Shown here one piece after another: positions 34,163 through 46,929 of a stretch of 64,000 bases of DNA. The position numbers and the translations under genes were made by a program. The notes beneath the pieces were generated by a model that saw only the letters and a program-made list of their open reading frames with translations, had not been told where the DNA came from and searched no databases. The DNA is taken from contig NC_133394.1 of assembly GCF_047511655.1 (NCBI RefSeq), positions 143,629,343 through 143,693,342 of the forward strand, in the 5' to 3' direction. Position 1 is the stretch's first letter, and each line of letters opens with the position of its first letter. Source of the stretch: Castor canadensis (Eukaryota > Chordata > Mammalia > Rodentia > Castoridae).

Positions 34163-35028
34163 ACTTACAGGGAGCATAAACCCTAAGCATAAGCTCGCAA
34201 GCCATGTGACATGATGCTGGCAGAACCAAGGGCCTGTTCCATGCTTGGGAAGTAAGCTATATTAGACCCACTGTGCAGATCCAGCTAAGGCTGCTTCTGA
34301 GTCTTCCCAAGGGCTTTTCTAGTGTGTTTTTGGGTGTAAGTGCAAATCCCTCTCACTCCTAGCACACACACAAGCTGCAGCTCCTTCTGAAGATCCATAT
34401 TGTGGAATTGGCCTTCCTCTGTGTCAGTTTTTGAGGGAGCATCAATACTACATCTGGTGAAAAGACTACAAGGCCAGCTCAGAACATAGAGGGCAATTTG
34501 AAACTTCTTGGTATCCTACATTCTGTAAGAGAATTTGTCCTGCGGAGTAAGAATGGGAAGATGTAGTAAAGTACGGGATATGAAGAGGTGATGAGCTGTC
34601 AGGGACATGCGGCATGCAGGAAAGAGGAAGGGTCAGGAGTCTGCAGCTCAGTTTCTCACCTCTATCTCCCACTGAAGCTGAGTGGAAAGAATTTAACCCA
34701 CTTTAGCCACACTTTCCTTGTGTGAGATGAGGTGACTATGGGTGAATTTCTAAAGAGGAACCAAGGAAACGTGGAAAAATGGAAAGATCCTAGGAAGGAA
34801 AGTTCCAGATCTGACTGAGGTTTTGCTTTGCATAGCTGTAATGATTGTCATCCTGTTGGGAAGGCTTTCTGTAGTGGGTGAGCCTTCACAGGGAGAAATA
34901 CTACCATAGACCTGCTCTTGAAGAATCTCTGAGGCTGACCTGAGAAGGAGGCAGTTGACTGGCATCCATGTGACTCCCAAAGCCTAGTTCTGGACTCCCT
35001 CTTGGCTACCTGCATATTCACTTGATGG

Positions 35029-35122
35029 AGCTCCCCACCCCTGGCCATACTGGGATTTGAACTCAGGGCTTCATGCTTGCCAGGCTGGCACTTTAACACT
35101 TGTGCCGTGCCTCCAACCCTGG
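35029..35122 (-). mobile_element. ID-like SINE (reverse)
   Basis: 'tactgggatttgaactcagg', 'catgcttgccaggctggcac' and 'cacttgtgccgtgcctccaa'. It lies about 340 bases before exon 2. Confidence 0.85.
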
Positions 35123-35460
35123 AGTCTTGATAGCTGCTCTTTTTTCCTTCTCCACTTCCATCATCCAGCTCCTCTGTCACCTGTAAGACATGGGGCTGGG
35201 TTTTTCTGACTCTTCTGGCTCTTAGAAATCATTCCTTCTGTATTTCTGTGGCGTTTCAATTTACACCGCTCACAGCAGGAATTTTTCAATAGCATTTGCT
35301 GGCCATTTGTGTGTAGTCTACTTCTAGGTACAGAATTACAGATTACTGTGACGTGTTCTCTTTTTGTTTTATCTGTGTGTTACCTGTGGTCCCAGCTAGC
35401 TTGTACGCTCTTTGATAAACACTGTTCTTTTTGTTTTGTGTCATTTTCTTTCTCCTGTAG

Positions 35461-35591
35461 ACCTTTCATTATTGAGGTTCCTCAGTGCTGAACTAACAAG
35501 AGGGTACTTCCTCGAACATAATGAGGCCAAGTATACCGAGAGAAGAGAGAGAGTGTACACTTGTATGCGAATACCAAGAGAATTGGAAAAG
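35461..35591 (+). CDS. TAPT1: TAPT1 coding exon 2
   Basis: The exon supplies the last two bases of codon 67 and codons 68-110, ending exactly on a codon. It reads LSLLRFLSAELTRGYF, then LEHNEAKYTERRERVYTCMR and IPRELEK. This is the highly conserved cytosolic stretch before the first membrane segment, with a mixed-charge, helix-prone composition. The acceptor is tttctttctcctgtag|AC. The donor AAG|GTACTA is poor at positions +4 to +6. Residue 67 is Asp here, where I remember Glu in human. Confidence 0.98.
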
Positions 35592-38235
35592 GTACTATTT
35601 TTTTTTTTATTTCTAGACATCATTTGAAAGTTATATCAACGTGTTAATTATGAAAATTATTGAACAGCTTCAGTCGTATTTTTGAAATACTGAAAATATG
35701 TGGTAAGTAATTAAATATGTTGGGAGAATAAGAACTCCCTTACAGGAAGAGGCTTTTAAAAAAGTTAAATTATCAGTGGTAGTATATTAATAAATTTCAT
35801 CCAGATCTTAATTTTGCTACTAATTAATTTTATATTTGTGTCCAAATAATCTTTCCTAAGGAATCAATATCTGCCTCTGTGGTCTTACAGTTCCCTTCAG
35901 TTTTACTAGAACAGCAGCATCTTTCTGTTCAGTGTGGTGCCCTGTTCTAGTTCAGTCCTTTCTAAGGCTTCCTTTTCTCAGAAGGCCTGCATATTTAAAA
36001 GCATAACCGATAGTTTCTTCAAAGAAAAAGATCATTCGTTTAACTTCCATATGCTAAGCAGAGCGATAGTGGTACTCAGTCCTTCCATATCGTTCCCCTT
36101 GTCTGTCTCAGCCCCTTCATGGTCACTCAGAGGACAGAAAAGCTCTTTTTCCTCTAGGCACTGCTAGGGTTGCTGAGTCTGAGCAATTTCAAATTTTCTT
36201 GCTGTAGGAAATACTTCAGCTTATCTGTATGGAAACATGTTTTCACGCTTTTACAGTAATATAAGGTTTGTAACAGTGCAGTGGTTTCTTTAGAACCATG
36301 CTTTCTGCTAGAGTGGCTATCAGGAGGATGTCATTGGCCTGCTCTATCAGAGCCCTGCAATAGCAAGAGGTGTGGTAAATAATGGGAGGCAGGGGCCCAG
36401 CCAGTTCGGCTATGTTCTTTTCTTTCTGATAGTCCACGGAGGAAGAGAGCCAAATGCAGAGTGGCAATTTCAGCAGCATTGCTTTACATAGGTTCTTAGA
36501 GGAGTGCCACCTGCTGAAGTTTTAGGGAGTTCCGTATTGTTGCAACACTAAGAAAACTAATGAAGTGGGGAGAGCAGAGTGGGGAGAGAACAAGGGAGGA
36601 CGACTTGATGGTGTTTGATGAGGCTCATTCAGAAAACATGCCTTGCTACTGCTGCCTTTCTAGGAAGGACAAACCTGAGGGACTGATTGACAGAGGAGGG
36701 TGATGGTGGACTGTGAGTGTCTGCACATACTCCCTCGGTGCAGCAGCAGTTGCATTTTCTGTGTTGAGGTTTATCTTCAGATTTCATCTGGGGCTGGAGG
36801 TGAAGAAATAGGGAGGGGTGTTTCTTCTGCTTGGAAGGAAACAAAAAATGAAACCAGTTCTTTTGTCTGTAAATACCTTTAGGTTGCTTTTCTGATCTTA
36901 CTTTTTTCACATAAGCCATGTGAGGACATGATGTGGGGGAGGGGGCCACAGCCTGCTGGAACTTATGTTTGTCCAGGACAGGAGCTGCGTAGTTAGTCTT
37001 TACCCACCTGGCCTCAGCCCTCTGTAGGGGAAGTTTTTCTCTCATCTGTTTGAGCATGCTGGACTCCCGTTTTTCTTTGGGAGAACGTAGAGGGATTTGC
37101 CTGCAACCCTTGGCCAAACTTCATGAACACAACCAGAAGCCTGACTCACAGTGGGATGGTGTCTTTCTGACTCCTTTTGTTATTCATCCCATGACAAAAC
37201 TAATGAGCAGAGGCAAAACCCACTCTAATTCTGTTCCTCCTCAGGGCAGGTTCAGTGCACACATCCTACTGCCTTCATGCTTGCCCCTGAGTGTAAATTG
37301 TCTTCTGGGGAAAATGCCCAATGGTCTTGAAAACTAAGTATGAGCACGTGTGTTTTTTTGTAGCTAGGGTTCACTATGGAACCACTGTTGATCAGATAGT
37401 CTCTGTGGTAAGTTGCCATCAGGATCTCCTTTTTTTAAAGAAAAGAATAGAAAAGTATCAAGAGCATTGCCTATATAACAATTAGTGCTTATGAAACATT
37501 AAAAAAGATGAATTAACACTGCTCTTACACGATTGCAATAATCTGACAATTTTGTTTCTCATGAAAGAATTGATTTAGCCTCTTAACACCTCAGAAGCTT
37601 CATAGCTTCATGGAAGAAAGGATGTTTATTGTATTTTTCAGTTTAGAGCAATTTCTCCTTGACTTTTAAGAGCAAGTGAAGTGTAGGGGAAAGCAGAGGT
37701 GAGTTTCAACATAATTCCAGGCTTCACATGTCAGCACAAATTCACTCTGGTATCTTTAAGGCCTTTATGTTATACAGGTAGGATCTCACTTAAAGCTGTT
37801 ACTGTAAACCTCAAGAGCCTATCTAGACAATAAGTTAATCTAAGTTAGTTTTTATCAGCTGCCTTATAGGTAACATTTTCTTTTCTAATATATATCTTAC
37901 CAGTTTTTTGATTTTTGCTTTTGTTATGTGATATTTTCTTCTAACATTTTCATGAAAAAACTTGAAATTAGGGTATATTTTGCTTCTACAAAGGTTGCAA
38001 ATACTGTAAAACATGTAGCTAAGGTTTATACCTTAAGGTCAAAGGAAAGATCAGCTCTGTCTCTTACCAAACCTGTTTACTAAAGGAAAATTTAAAAATC
38101 CCAGAAATTTTGTGTAATACTATCTCTGGATTAACAATTTACATTTGACATTTAGTAAAGGTGAATCACTCATATATGTAAAATAGTATTTCTCATTTTT
38201 CATTAATACTTTTTTGTCACTCGAATGCTTTATTC

Positions 38236-38448
38236 CTCCCTTTGGTGAGGCTGGAATTTGAACTCAGGACTTTGTGCTCGCAAAGTAGGTGCTCTACCCT
38301 TGAGCCATACCTCTAGCCCATTTTTCTCTGCTTATTTTGGAGGTGGGCTCAGGAGAACTATTTGCACAGGTTGGCCTTGAACTGCAATCCTTCTAGTCTT
38401 AGCTTTCCAAGTAGCCGGGATTATAGGCGTGAGCCACCAGCACCCGCC
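38236..38448 (-). mobile_element. B1-ID dimeric SINE (reverse)
   Basis: 'gctggaatttgaactcagga', 'gtgctctacccttgagccat', then 'ttgcacaggttggccttgaa' and 'gggattataggcgtgagcca'. Confidence 0.88.
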
Positions 38449-38659
38449 ACACTTGAACATTATTGCATTCTATGAAATTTTAAAGTGTTTTATTGGTTTG
38501 AGGAAGGACATTTCTTCTTTTCTACCTACATCCCTCTTCCTTAGTCCCCACACACCCTTTGGGTTCTCATTCCCAGGTCTGCTCCTGACTACTTTGTGGT
38601 CCACTTGGGAGCTTTATTTTCTCTCCTAGAACCGAGGAGATAGACCTACACATTCCATT

Positions 38660-38820
38660 CTAGATTGAGAAGCAGGATGGTGCATGGTTAAGGGCATGAA
38701 CTCCAGAGTGAGGCTGCTGCTGCCTTCAAATCTGGGCTCCACAGGCTATTAGCTGTGAGTCACTGAGTAACTCACTTTACCTTCCTTTAACTCACTTTCT
38801 CAGGTGTGAATTAATTAAAC
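38660..38820 (+). repeat. MIR relic (sense)
   Basis: 'catggttaagggcatgaact', 'caaatctgggctccacaggc' and 'gtgagtcactgagtaactca' are MIR landmarks in sense order. Confidence 0.8.
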
Positions 38821-39018
38821 GGTGAGCCCTATACTCCTTCACTGTAGCACCTTTTGGGGATACCCTGCCTGCAGTGGGTGGAACAAGAGGAATTTTAGAT
38901 GCGTCCTGACCCCAGTTTGCCTTCCAGTACACAACTCTGTCAGAGGTAGGGGAATTTGCACCTTGGGCTGAGCACTGCAGGAGATGCTCTGGAGAGACCT
39001 GGTTTTCCTGTGTCACGG

Positions 39019-39217
39019 TTTTTTTTTTGTTGTTGTTTTTGGTGCTATTGGGGTTTGACTCAGGGCCTCATGATCCCTGGGCAGGTGCTCTACCACTTGA
39101 GCCACTCCACCAGCCCTTTTTTGTGTTGGGTAATTTTGAGATAGGGTCTCACAAACTATTTACCAGGTTGATCCTCCTTAGTAGCTAGGATTATAGATGT
39201 GAGCCACTGGCATCCAG
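39019..39217 (-). mobile_element. B1-ID dimeric SINE (reverse)
   Basis: 'ctattggggtttgactcagg', 'gctctaccacttgagccact', then 'tgagatagggtctcacaaac' and 'aggattatagatgtgagcca'. The B1 part is shortened. Confidence 0.87.
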
Positions 39218-39654
39218 ACCCACTTTTATCTTAGATTACATTTTTAGTCTTCTTGCTTTGCTTGCCATTAAACATGACTTTGATAACCCTGCAAGGAACA
39301 TCTGACTCTCACCCTTCTTAGGTTGTTGATCATAGGCAGAAAGAGCCCCTAGGGAAAGCTGGTTTGTTCCCTCTTTGCTTTTAGCCAGGCTGCTTTGGGG
39401 TGAAGCTGATGGTTTTCATGAAGGACTTATTAGAGAGCCATAAGAGACAACACAGCCTTCCATTTTCTGTCACGCCCTCTATTGTCTGCCCTCAGTGGAT
39501 GGAGCATAGGTTAGGACAGGTGGTGCTTGGTAAAATCAGGGCAGGGGCTTCCAGTTTCCTATAAGGAAACTTTCTGATGCATGATTTCTGACTGCCTACC
39601 CCACTTTGATTTGGTCACTTAGGTCTCACCTCTGGCATCCATTTCTGTGTCAGT

Positions 39655-39765
39655 AATCAGACAAACAACAGTTATCCAATAAGGATTAGGTGCTAGGCAC
39701 TGTCCTCAGCACATTGGGTGTCTTCACATTAAATCCCCTCCATAGTCTCATGAGATAGAGAGTTA
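39655..39765 (-). repeat. MIR relic (reverse)
   Basis: 'aggtgctaggcactgtcctc' and 'cacattaaatcccctccata' are typical of the reverse MIR 3' part. Confidence 0.6.
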
Positions 39766-40009
39766 AGTCTCATGTCTATGTTGATTCTAGACAGGTCTCA
39801 GCATCCCTGCACGTTCTGGTAGAGGCATGTGCGAGGACGTTCTCTGCCTTTTGACCCCACAGGAACAGGTTAGCTTGTGTCAGGTACAGAACTGTCCCTT
39901 GTCCAAGGACTAATTTTGCTAATCTGTGTAACTCTAAAACCAAGAAATGTTCATCGTAGTATTTTCTAAAATTTCCCGATTTATTTAAATGCCAATTTAA
40001 AGAGGTAAA

Positions 40010-40520
40010 TATCATTTACTCATCTACTGATTTGTTCTGTTTATGTTTTAAGTGCTTGTCATGTTCTAGGCACTTTTGTAGTGTGGAAGTAAGAGTGAAA
40101 TATAAAACTCGGATCTTAGCCTAGTAAGAGATATAAAATACATAAATAATTCTAATAGAAGATACAAAGTGATAAGCACCATCAGATAGTATAAATAAAA
40201 GACTACGAAGAGTTTAGAGAAGAGAAAGTTTGCCTAGATGATAGGCCTGCAGAGTAGGGCTGGCGAAGGGCTTGTGAAGATAATAAATGGCAAGGGTGGA
40301 AGAAAAAATGGTACATTTTGTGCAAGTATCAGAGGATGTATATGTGCTTGCTGGTGGTGAGGATAGGTGTGCTGGGAAGACACAGAGGCGGGGAATTCTT
40401 AGGAATGGACAAGGACACTGGAAAGATAAGCTGAATCCAGGTTATGTTGAATGGTCAGGCTGAGGGCTTAGAATCTAGGTTTTACTAGTGGGGATGGGGA
40501 ACTGTTAAAGACATATTTCT
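40010..40520 (-). repeat. Ancient LINE-like (L2-class) relic
   Basis: 'aagtgcttgtcatgttctag', 'gataagcaccatcagatagt' and the GA-rich text that follows resemble the same ancient family seen at 268-650 and 63240-63780. Confidence 0.4.
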
Positions 40521-40799
40521 TAGGAATGCTTCTAGCTATAACAGCAAGCTTAGCTAACATGGCTTAATCAATCAAAGGTTTTGTTATTGTCGTTATTTTT
40601 GTTTGTTTAACAAGTCTAGGCAGGAGTTGTTCCAGCAGGTTAATGAAGCCACCATGGATCTAAGTTCTTTTTATCTTTCTATTTTACCATCCTTAGCCAA
40701 TTAGCTTTTGGTCCTCTTGCTTATTGCTTTTAATAGAAAGATGACAACTATGACATCAGACATAATGTCTGCATTATAGTAAAAAAAAAAAAAAAGAAG

Positions 40800-41113
40800 A
40801 GATGGCAAAGGAATGTGGATACAGTAAGCACACTTGCAAACCCATATTTATTGCAGCATTATTCACAGTAGCAAGCTATGGAAACAGCCCAGATGCCCTA
40901 CAACTGAATGAATTAAACAGATGTGGCACATATATACAAAGGAGTTTATTCATCCGTAAAGAAGAATGAAATTGTGTATTTCACAGGTAAATGGATGGAA
41001 CTGGAAAACATCACATTAAGTGAAATTAGCCAGACTCAGAAAGACAAAGGTTGTCAGCATGTTTTCTCTCATGGAAGATGGAAGATTGATACAAATACAA
41101 GTACAAGCATTAT

Positions 41114-41155
<42 letters not shown>

Positions 41156-41720
41156 GAGAGAGAGAGAGAGAGAGAAAGTTTCCATAAGCGAGACTGTTAG
41201 AGAAGACCAAGGGAGGATAGAAAGAAGAGAATGATAGAGAGGAGTAATACTAAGTACATTGCATCTGTTATGAAGTAATAGGACACAAACATGCTGAAAA
41301 CTGCTGAACAGTGTGGGGAGGGGAAGGGAAAAGGGTAAGGAAGATTATAGCAGGAAGTTAGACTAATTAAAGTACAATATAGTTACTGGTAAAATACCAA
41401 GCAAACCGCCACTGACAATGAACAGACACTGAAACAATGAAGGACAGGAGTGTAAAACAGCTCATGTGAAGGAGAGGGTGACAATGGGAGGGTAAATGAA
41501 GATAGAAAAGGAGGGTGAAAATGGTTGATGTATTTTCTACACATGTACATGTATGAAACATTGAAACCTGTTGAAGTTACTTAAGGAGGTGGGGAGAAGA
41601 GGGAAAGTAAAGGAGGAGAAGAACCAAACCGGGTACATTGTACACATATATGAAAATGTCACAACAAAACCCCCTTAACAACTATTATATACTAATAAAA
41701 ACAGAAAAAGAGGAAAAAAA
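40800..41720 (+). mobile_element. 5'-truncated L1, 3' end, sense to TAPT1
   Basis: The text from about 40840 encodes the L1 ORF2 C-terminal region ('ttgcagcattattcacagta', then codons resembling SVKKNEIVYF and GKWMELENI). The ORF2 end is followed by a 3' UTR containing (CA)n and (AG)n tracts (41116-41175), GA-rich text and an A-rich end near 41690-41718. The 5' junction abuts a run of 15 A at 40782-40796. Only the last part of the element is present. No functional reverse transcriptase is encoded. Confidence 0.85.
41116..41175 (+). repeat. (CA)n(GA)n compound microsatellite
   Basis: About 18 CA units (41116-41151) are followed by about 10 AG units (41155-41175), inside the L1 3' region. Likely variable in length. 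Confidence 0.93.
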
Positions 41721-42372
41721 AGGAGATGGGTAATACTGCCTTTTGACTGCCTCTTATAGAATTAAAGCTTTTGCAAAAGTACCTTCACAATACTTCCTCT
41801 TCTGTCTTATTGGCGAAACTGAGCTCCAAAGCTGACTGCAGCTGCAAGGGGACGTGAATATTATTCCAGCCCAGAAGAGGACTGAGAATGGCTCTTGACC
41901 CAGGCAGCCTTCAGAGCCATGCTTTGAAAACTAGTATAGCAATGTTCACCAGTAGTCAACATGCCTTGATTAAGACAAGCAAGGATAGCTTGAGATCCTT
42001 CCATATGTCATGTGATCTTTCTCTAAATTAAAATCTTTAATTGACTCAATCAACTTACTTATTTACCTCTTAGAACATTTATTCCCTTGTGTTAAATAAG
42101 TCAGAAGTATGTTGTAATTATTAGGAAGTTTTTATTAACATGTAATTTTGCCTGTTATAAAAAGTTGAACTAAAATGAAAATATATTTTTGACTTAACTT
42201 GTAATTCCATGTTTTTTGGCAGTCCTTTATTTCATCATTACTATGTTTTGTACATTATAGTTATTTCATACATTTTCTAAAAAGTGAAATTACTTTTTTC
42301 TAAGATTCTAGCAATTTTTATGAGTGTTAAATTTGTCAGGTTGAAATAAAATATAAATATTAATATACATAT

Positions 42373-42785
42373 GTGAGTCAGACTTTTCATCACTGTGACA
42401 AAATTCTGATACAAACAATTTAAGGGAGAAAGGATTTATTTTGGCGCACAGTTTCAGTTTCAGAGGGTTCAGTGCAGAGTCCTTCGTTCTGTTGTTTCTG
42501 GATATATGACGATGCAGAATCTCGCGGTGGTGGGAACATGAGGCAGAGGCTACTCACCTCATGGGGGACAGGAAACAGAGAGGGAGAAGAAACTGAGTGG
42601 CCTGAGATAATTTACAGTCTCCAGAGACACACTCCCAGTCACCCTCTTGCTTCAGGTAGGCCTCACCTCCTAAAGGTTCTACCACCTCCCAGAATAGGGC
42701 CACCAAACACTGTTTTGGGTGCTTGGGGACCAAGCCCTCAACACACAAGCCTATGCAACATGTTGTATACAAATCATAACATCAG
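42373..42785 (-). mobile_element. MaLR-type solo LTR (reverse)
   Basis: 'catcactgtgacaaaattct', 'gaaaggatttattttggcgc', 'cagtttcagagggttcagtg', 'cctcacctcctaaaggttct' and 'ccaccaaacactgttttggg' are the reverse-strand landmarks of rodent or mammalian MaLR LTRs (MT/ORR1/MST type). There is no internal region, so it is a solo LTR antisense to TAPT1. Confidence 0.78.
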
Positions 42786-42849
42786 GTATAGAGTCTCGTT
42801 ACTACTGAGTAAAAACTGTTACTGAAAGAAAGGTTCTGTCATACAGGAC

Positions 42850-44820
42850 TATCACTTGTGCTCAGGCACCAGCACTGTGAACTTCTCATTTCAGATCTGC
42901 AGTAGCCGAGGGACCTGATTGAGACATCAAACCTCCTTTGGGATTTATTTTCATCCTCTAATATTAGAAAGTTGGACAACGTCATCTCGAGCTCGAATGG
43001 CCTGTGGCCCTTTGTGAGTTCACTTATGAAGAACAGAGGAAATAGGTACAAAAGGAAACACTTCTAGAAAGGGAAATTTTAAATATCATGTGGAAGAACT
43101 TAGTTTTTGTGTTTTTTTCGAGAGTCAGAGGAGTTGATATTTAAGAAAAATAATCCAAAACTCCATTTCATAACAGCAAACTTAATTAAGATGTCACGTA
43201 AAGCCTTTCTTGTTGTTTGTCAATGGAATGTATATGTGAAGAAAATACAGTAATAGCTATTGCTTAGCTTTTATTTCCATTTCAATAAAAATAGTCCTGG
43301 GATTTCAATGTGAAACTGACAGAAACTACTTACTCAGACCTATATTTGAGGCAGTGACTTCTTGAGCATCCTGCTTGCCACTGAGAGGTTGTTTGTCATT
43401 GACTTACTTCTGTCATGTGAGCTTTGGAAACCATCTTAAACCTCTCTCACTCTGTCTCTGCATTGTCCTTCATTAAGCATTTATGCTGCCTTACTCAGAC
43501 CAATATTTTCCTTCTTAACTGTTCCCTCTGCTTACTCTCAGCCTCCTATAATACTGCTGATCACTCTGTAAAAAGTAAATGTGAGTCTAAGATGCGTGAT
43601 CATAGCCTACAGTCCCCCTTTACCTGTAGCAGCTGTGAAGACCTCTGTTCCTTGTGTAACCCTTACCCTGCCACAGGGCCCCAGAGTACATCCTGCATCC
43701 TGCTGTCTGTCCTGTGCAGAATGCCAAGTAATAGTTCACACCTCATGGATTGTTAGAAGGATTAGCAAGTTATTGTGAATCCATTGCTTAGAATATAACA
43801 ATATTCAATGTGGATTATAAACAAAATCCTAAGATTGTTCATTGTGTGTACTCTTCATACAAGTTAAAATCTTCAGTTTGTTCACATCTTATGAAATGTC
43901 TTGTGTTAAATGTGCACCAGATGTGGATTGTGATTTTATTACAAAGCCATTGATCAAGATGACTTTGTTTTCCATGATTATATATTTAAGTGTAACCTTG
44001 CCTATCATAAAATATTCTGACTCAGCCCCTTTGTTGTCTGTCTTCTAGAGTGCAGACTTCCTGGGTCATGAATTTTCCAGTTCAGGTGAATAAAAATGAC
44101 TTTACTATAGGGTTGTCCTTGAATCTGCAATAATTGCTTGCAAAGTCATTTGTTCGTTGGTTTTCTTATTGACAACCCATTCTCTTTGACATTCTTCTAC
44201 TGAATCATGTGAATTTGTTGAGAACTTCTAGAGCATTTGGGTTCTTAGACTATTAACTGAAAATCATTTTATCCCTCATATAATTACATTTTAGCACCAC
44301 ACCCTATTACATTGCACCATACACACTCTTCTCTATTTGGAATTCTGGTCCTCTTTACTGTGTCTGGAAAAATCTTGTGCACATCTTATCTCCTCCGTGG
44401 GAGGCTTTCTTGACTCTTGCTCCTCCCTCCCTTTTGTACCCTTCATACCTTCCTATCCCTCCCCAACACACACACACCACAATACAGACACTACACAGAC
44501 CGTGTGTGCTCACCAGTGTTTGCAAAGCACATCACTTACAACCCTGGTACTTAATGCACAGCTTGTGTCCAGCTCGCAAGATTATGAAGTCCCTGGGAAT
44601 GCGTCTTTCTGTGACTTACCCTCAAGTCTAGGACTAAGCAGGATATAATCTTAGCCCTCAGCCGTGGACTCAGAGCTTCATAAACAGTGAGGTTAGGATA
44701 GGAGGGTGAGATTCTCTTCTGAGCCTCTTTATTCCTATTTTCTACCACTGCAGGCAGTGATCTTCCACTTAATGGGTGGTATTCGGTGGTCATGGTGGAG
44801 GAGATGGTATTCATACTTAA
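42850..44820. other. Intron 2 stretch with probable L2-like relics
   Basis: No exon or SINE is seen. C/T-rich phrases at 43420-43790 and 44230-44680 ('cttgtgcacatcttatctcc', 'aagattatgaagtccctggg') resemble L2 text, weakly. Short CA-rich runs occur near 44466-44480. Confidence 0.4.
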
Positions 44821-44827
44821 AAAAAGT

Positions 44828-44929
44828 AGTTTGTGGAGTTGGAGTAGTGGCTCAGCTGTAAGAGCACCTGCCTAGCAAGTGTGAAGCCCTGAGTTCAAAC
44901 CCCAGTGCTGCCAAAAAAAAAAAAAAAAT
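44828..44929 (+). mobile_element. ID-like tRNA-derived SINE
   Basis: 'gttggagtagtggctcagct', 'agagcacctgcctagcaagt', 'gagttcaaaccccagtgctg' and an uninterrupted run of about 16 A. A well-preserved copy. Confidence 0.92.
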
Positions 44930-45067
44930 AGAAGATGGTTTATGTACTTTGAAGAGGTATGTTTCAGAATCATTTTGCCTTTTGTTTTAGCCATAACATT
45001 TTATTTATTTTGAAATTTCAAATGGCATTAAAAGGAACAGCAAGAGATTTTTGCCAAAAAGGAAAAT

Positions 45068-45151
45068 GTAGCTGGCAGAGTGGCTCAATTGGTAGAGCAC
45101 CTGCCTAGTAAGCATCAGGTCCTGAGTTCAAACCCCAGTGCTGTCAAAAAA
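45068..45151 (+). mobile_element. ID-like tRNA-derived SINE
   Basis: 'agctggcagagtggctcaat', 'agagcacctgcctagtaagc' and 'gagttcaaaccccagtgctg'. The tail is short. It lies 140 bases from the previous copy in the same orientation. Confidence 0.92.
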
Positions 45152-45488
45152 GGAAAATACTGATTTTATTTTTTAAAATCTATTCCTGTGGGCAGAGTCT
45201 ATGATTGTTGCTTATTTCTTTTGAGGCACGTTTTTTTCATATAGCCAAGAGCCATATAAGTAGGTTCAGAATGAGTGTGGGAAGAGCAAGTGGCAGAGAT
45301 TTTCACAAGGATGTGATGTTTTTTTTATGTACAGTGTTACTGCAGTATTACCTATTTTGTAATTTTCTCAATAAAATTTAACAGATGTTAAAGACTTATG
45401 TTAAATCTTTTATGTAGACATATAGCCTGACAAATCAAGCAGTGAGTTTGAACCTAGAAAGCTGAGTGACAGAGTGGCATTAGTTTTC

Positions 45489-45732
45489 TTTTTTTCTTTT
45501 TTTTTTTTTTTTTTTTTTTTTTGATGGTATTAAAGTTTGAACTCAGGATCTCACACTTGCTAGTGAGGCACTCTGCCACTTGAGCCATTCTGCCAGCCCT
45601 TTTTATGTGTTGGATATTTTCGAGATAAGGTCTCACCAACTATTTCCCTGGGGTTGGCTTCGAACCTCAAGCCTCTTGATCTCTGCCTCCTGAGTAGCTA
45701 GGATTATAGGCATGAGCCACTGGCACCTGGCT
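45489..45732 (-). mobile_element. B1-ID dimeric SINE (reverse)
   Basis: It has a T run of over 20 bases (the A tail on the minus strand), 'aaagtttgaactcaggatct', 'ctctgccacttgagccattc', then 'cgagataaggtctcaccaac' and 'aggattataggcatgagcca'. The long pure tail suggests a fairly recent insertion. Confidence 0.92.
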
Positions 45733-46582
45733 GTCAGTTTTCTATAGATTACTGGTAGTGTTGCTGCTGCCTACCTGTGAGAATGGAGGTGAAGAAGCAC
45801 CAAGGCCGTGTGCATAGGCAGGCCCCCACCAGCACCTGGAGAAGCATCTGAAATCTTGTACAACAAGGTCTCCTGGAAACAGGCTGGTAAACACCACTTC
45901 TTTCCTTTTTTTACAGTTTTAAAAATTGAAATATCTGTAGATTGCAGCTACTTGTTCGTCTTCGTCTTCAGTGTGATCTGTCCTGTTACCAGCTCTGGTA
46001 GCCTAGTTACAATGCCAGTGCAGCATGAGAGAATTGCTTCTTACCTGTCGGCTTCATGCGACCTTTTTGACGTGGGAAAGAAAGACCATTAGACTTGGGT
46101 TGCTATTGTTCATGTGTAAGTTCATGAGGAAGGCAACCACATTTTCTCCTTCCTGGTGCCTTGTGCCCTTTTGTGGACAGACCAGTCTTCTGGGAACATC
46201 AGGTCCTCGAGGTTTCTGCTGTCAGTGCTCCACCAGCTGGCAAGGAAAGACTTTTCAGAGACAGGAGAGTCATCAACATTGATCACTACTCAGTCTGAAG
46301 CATTTCATGTAAATCAGGAACACAGAAGCAAAACCAGATACTACACTGACAACAATCTGGGGGACTGATTGCCTAGTGTGGAGGGAAGATTTTACAACCT
46401 GGTTTGTGGCACATGACTTAGTAGGCTAACATTGTGCTTTTGTTGTTGTTCGTGATGACGCTGAATTGTTGAAAAAAGCCATTAGAGTCCACATGTTCAG
46501 ATTAAGAAATCTGCCACATAATATATCTGATATATTCTTGTCAAAAGTTAATAAAAGTCATGCTTTTTTTTAAAGATGTATT

Positions 46583-46929
46583 ATGCGTTTGCTAGTATTG
46601 CCATAACAAAGTACTACAATTTTGATGATTTAAACAACAGATATTTATGCTCTCAGTTTCGGAGGCTGGAGGTCTGGCATCAGCAGGCTTAGTTTCTCCT
46701 GAAGCCTTTCTACTAGGCCTGTAGGTGGCCACCATCTCCTTGTGCCTTCCCATGGTCTTTCCTCCATGTGTCTGTCCTATTCTCTTAGAAGGAGAGCCAG
46801 TCCTACTGGATTAGGGTCCATCCTAATAACCTCGTTGTAACCAAAACCACCTCTTTAAAGATTCTATCTCCTGGTAGTTATAACTTTAGCATGTGAATTT
46901 GGTTGGGGGCACAATTCAGCCTGTAATAA
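46583..46929 (-). mobile_element. MLT1-like MaLR solo LTR (reverse)
   Basis: 'ttgccataacaaagtactac', 'cggaggctggaggtctggca', 'ggtggccaccatctccttgt', 'tggattagggtccatcctaa' and 'gggggcacaattcagcctgt' are reverse MLT1 landmarks in order over about 350 bases, as remembered. It is an old solo LTR of the ERVL-MaLR group, 800 bases before exon 3. Confidence 0.85.

Larger units (their letters stand above)
23708..35460 (+). other. TAPT1: TAPT1 intron 1
   Basis: 11,753 bases, GTGAGG at the donor and a clean acceptor (ttctttctcctgtag). The first 400 bases belong to the CpG island. From about 24.13 to 28.01 kb I see no repeat or gene. Beyond that there are eight SINEs, MIR relics, an ancient GA-rich relic and a (GT)n tract. 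No further conserved TAPT1 coding sequence is seen. Confidence 0.93.

Noticed and set aside
45808..46368. Three overlapping frames (94, 85 and 70 codons) in intron 2, possible extra exon
   Set aside because: There is an acceptor-like site near 45914, but no good donor and no matching phase with exons 2 and 3. The known protein has no insert here.
42373..46929. A provirus between the two reverse LTRs at 42.4 and 46.6 kb
   Set aside because: The LTRs are of different MaLR types, and the sequence between them contains L2-like relics and SINEs but no gag, pol or env-like frames. They are independent solo LTRs.
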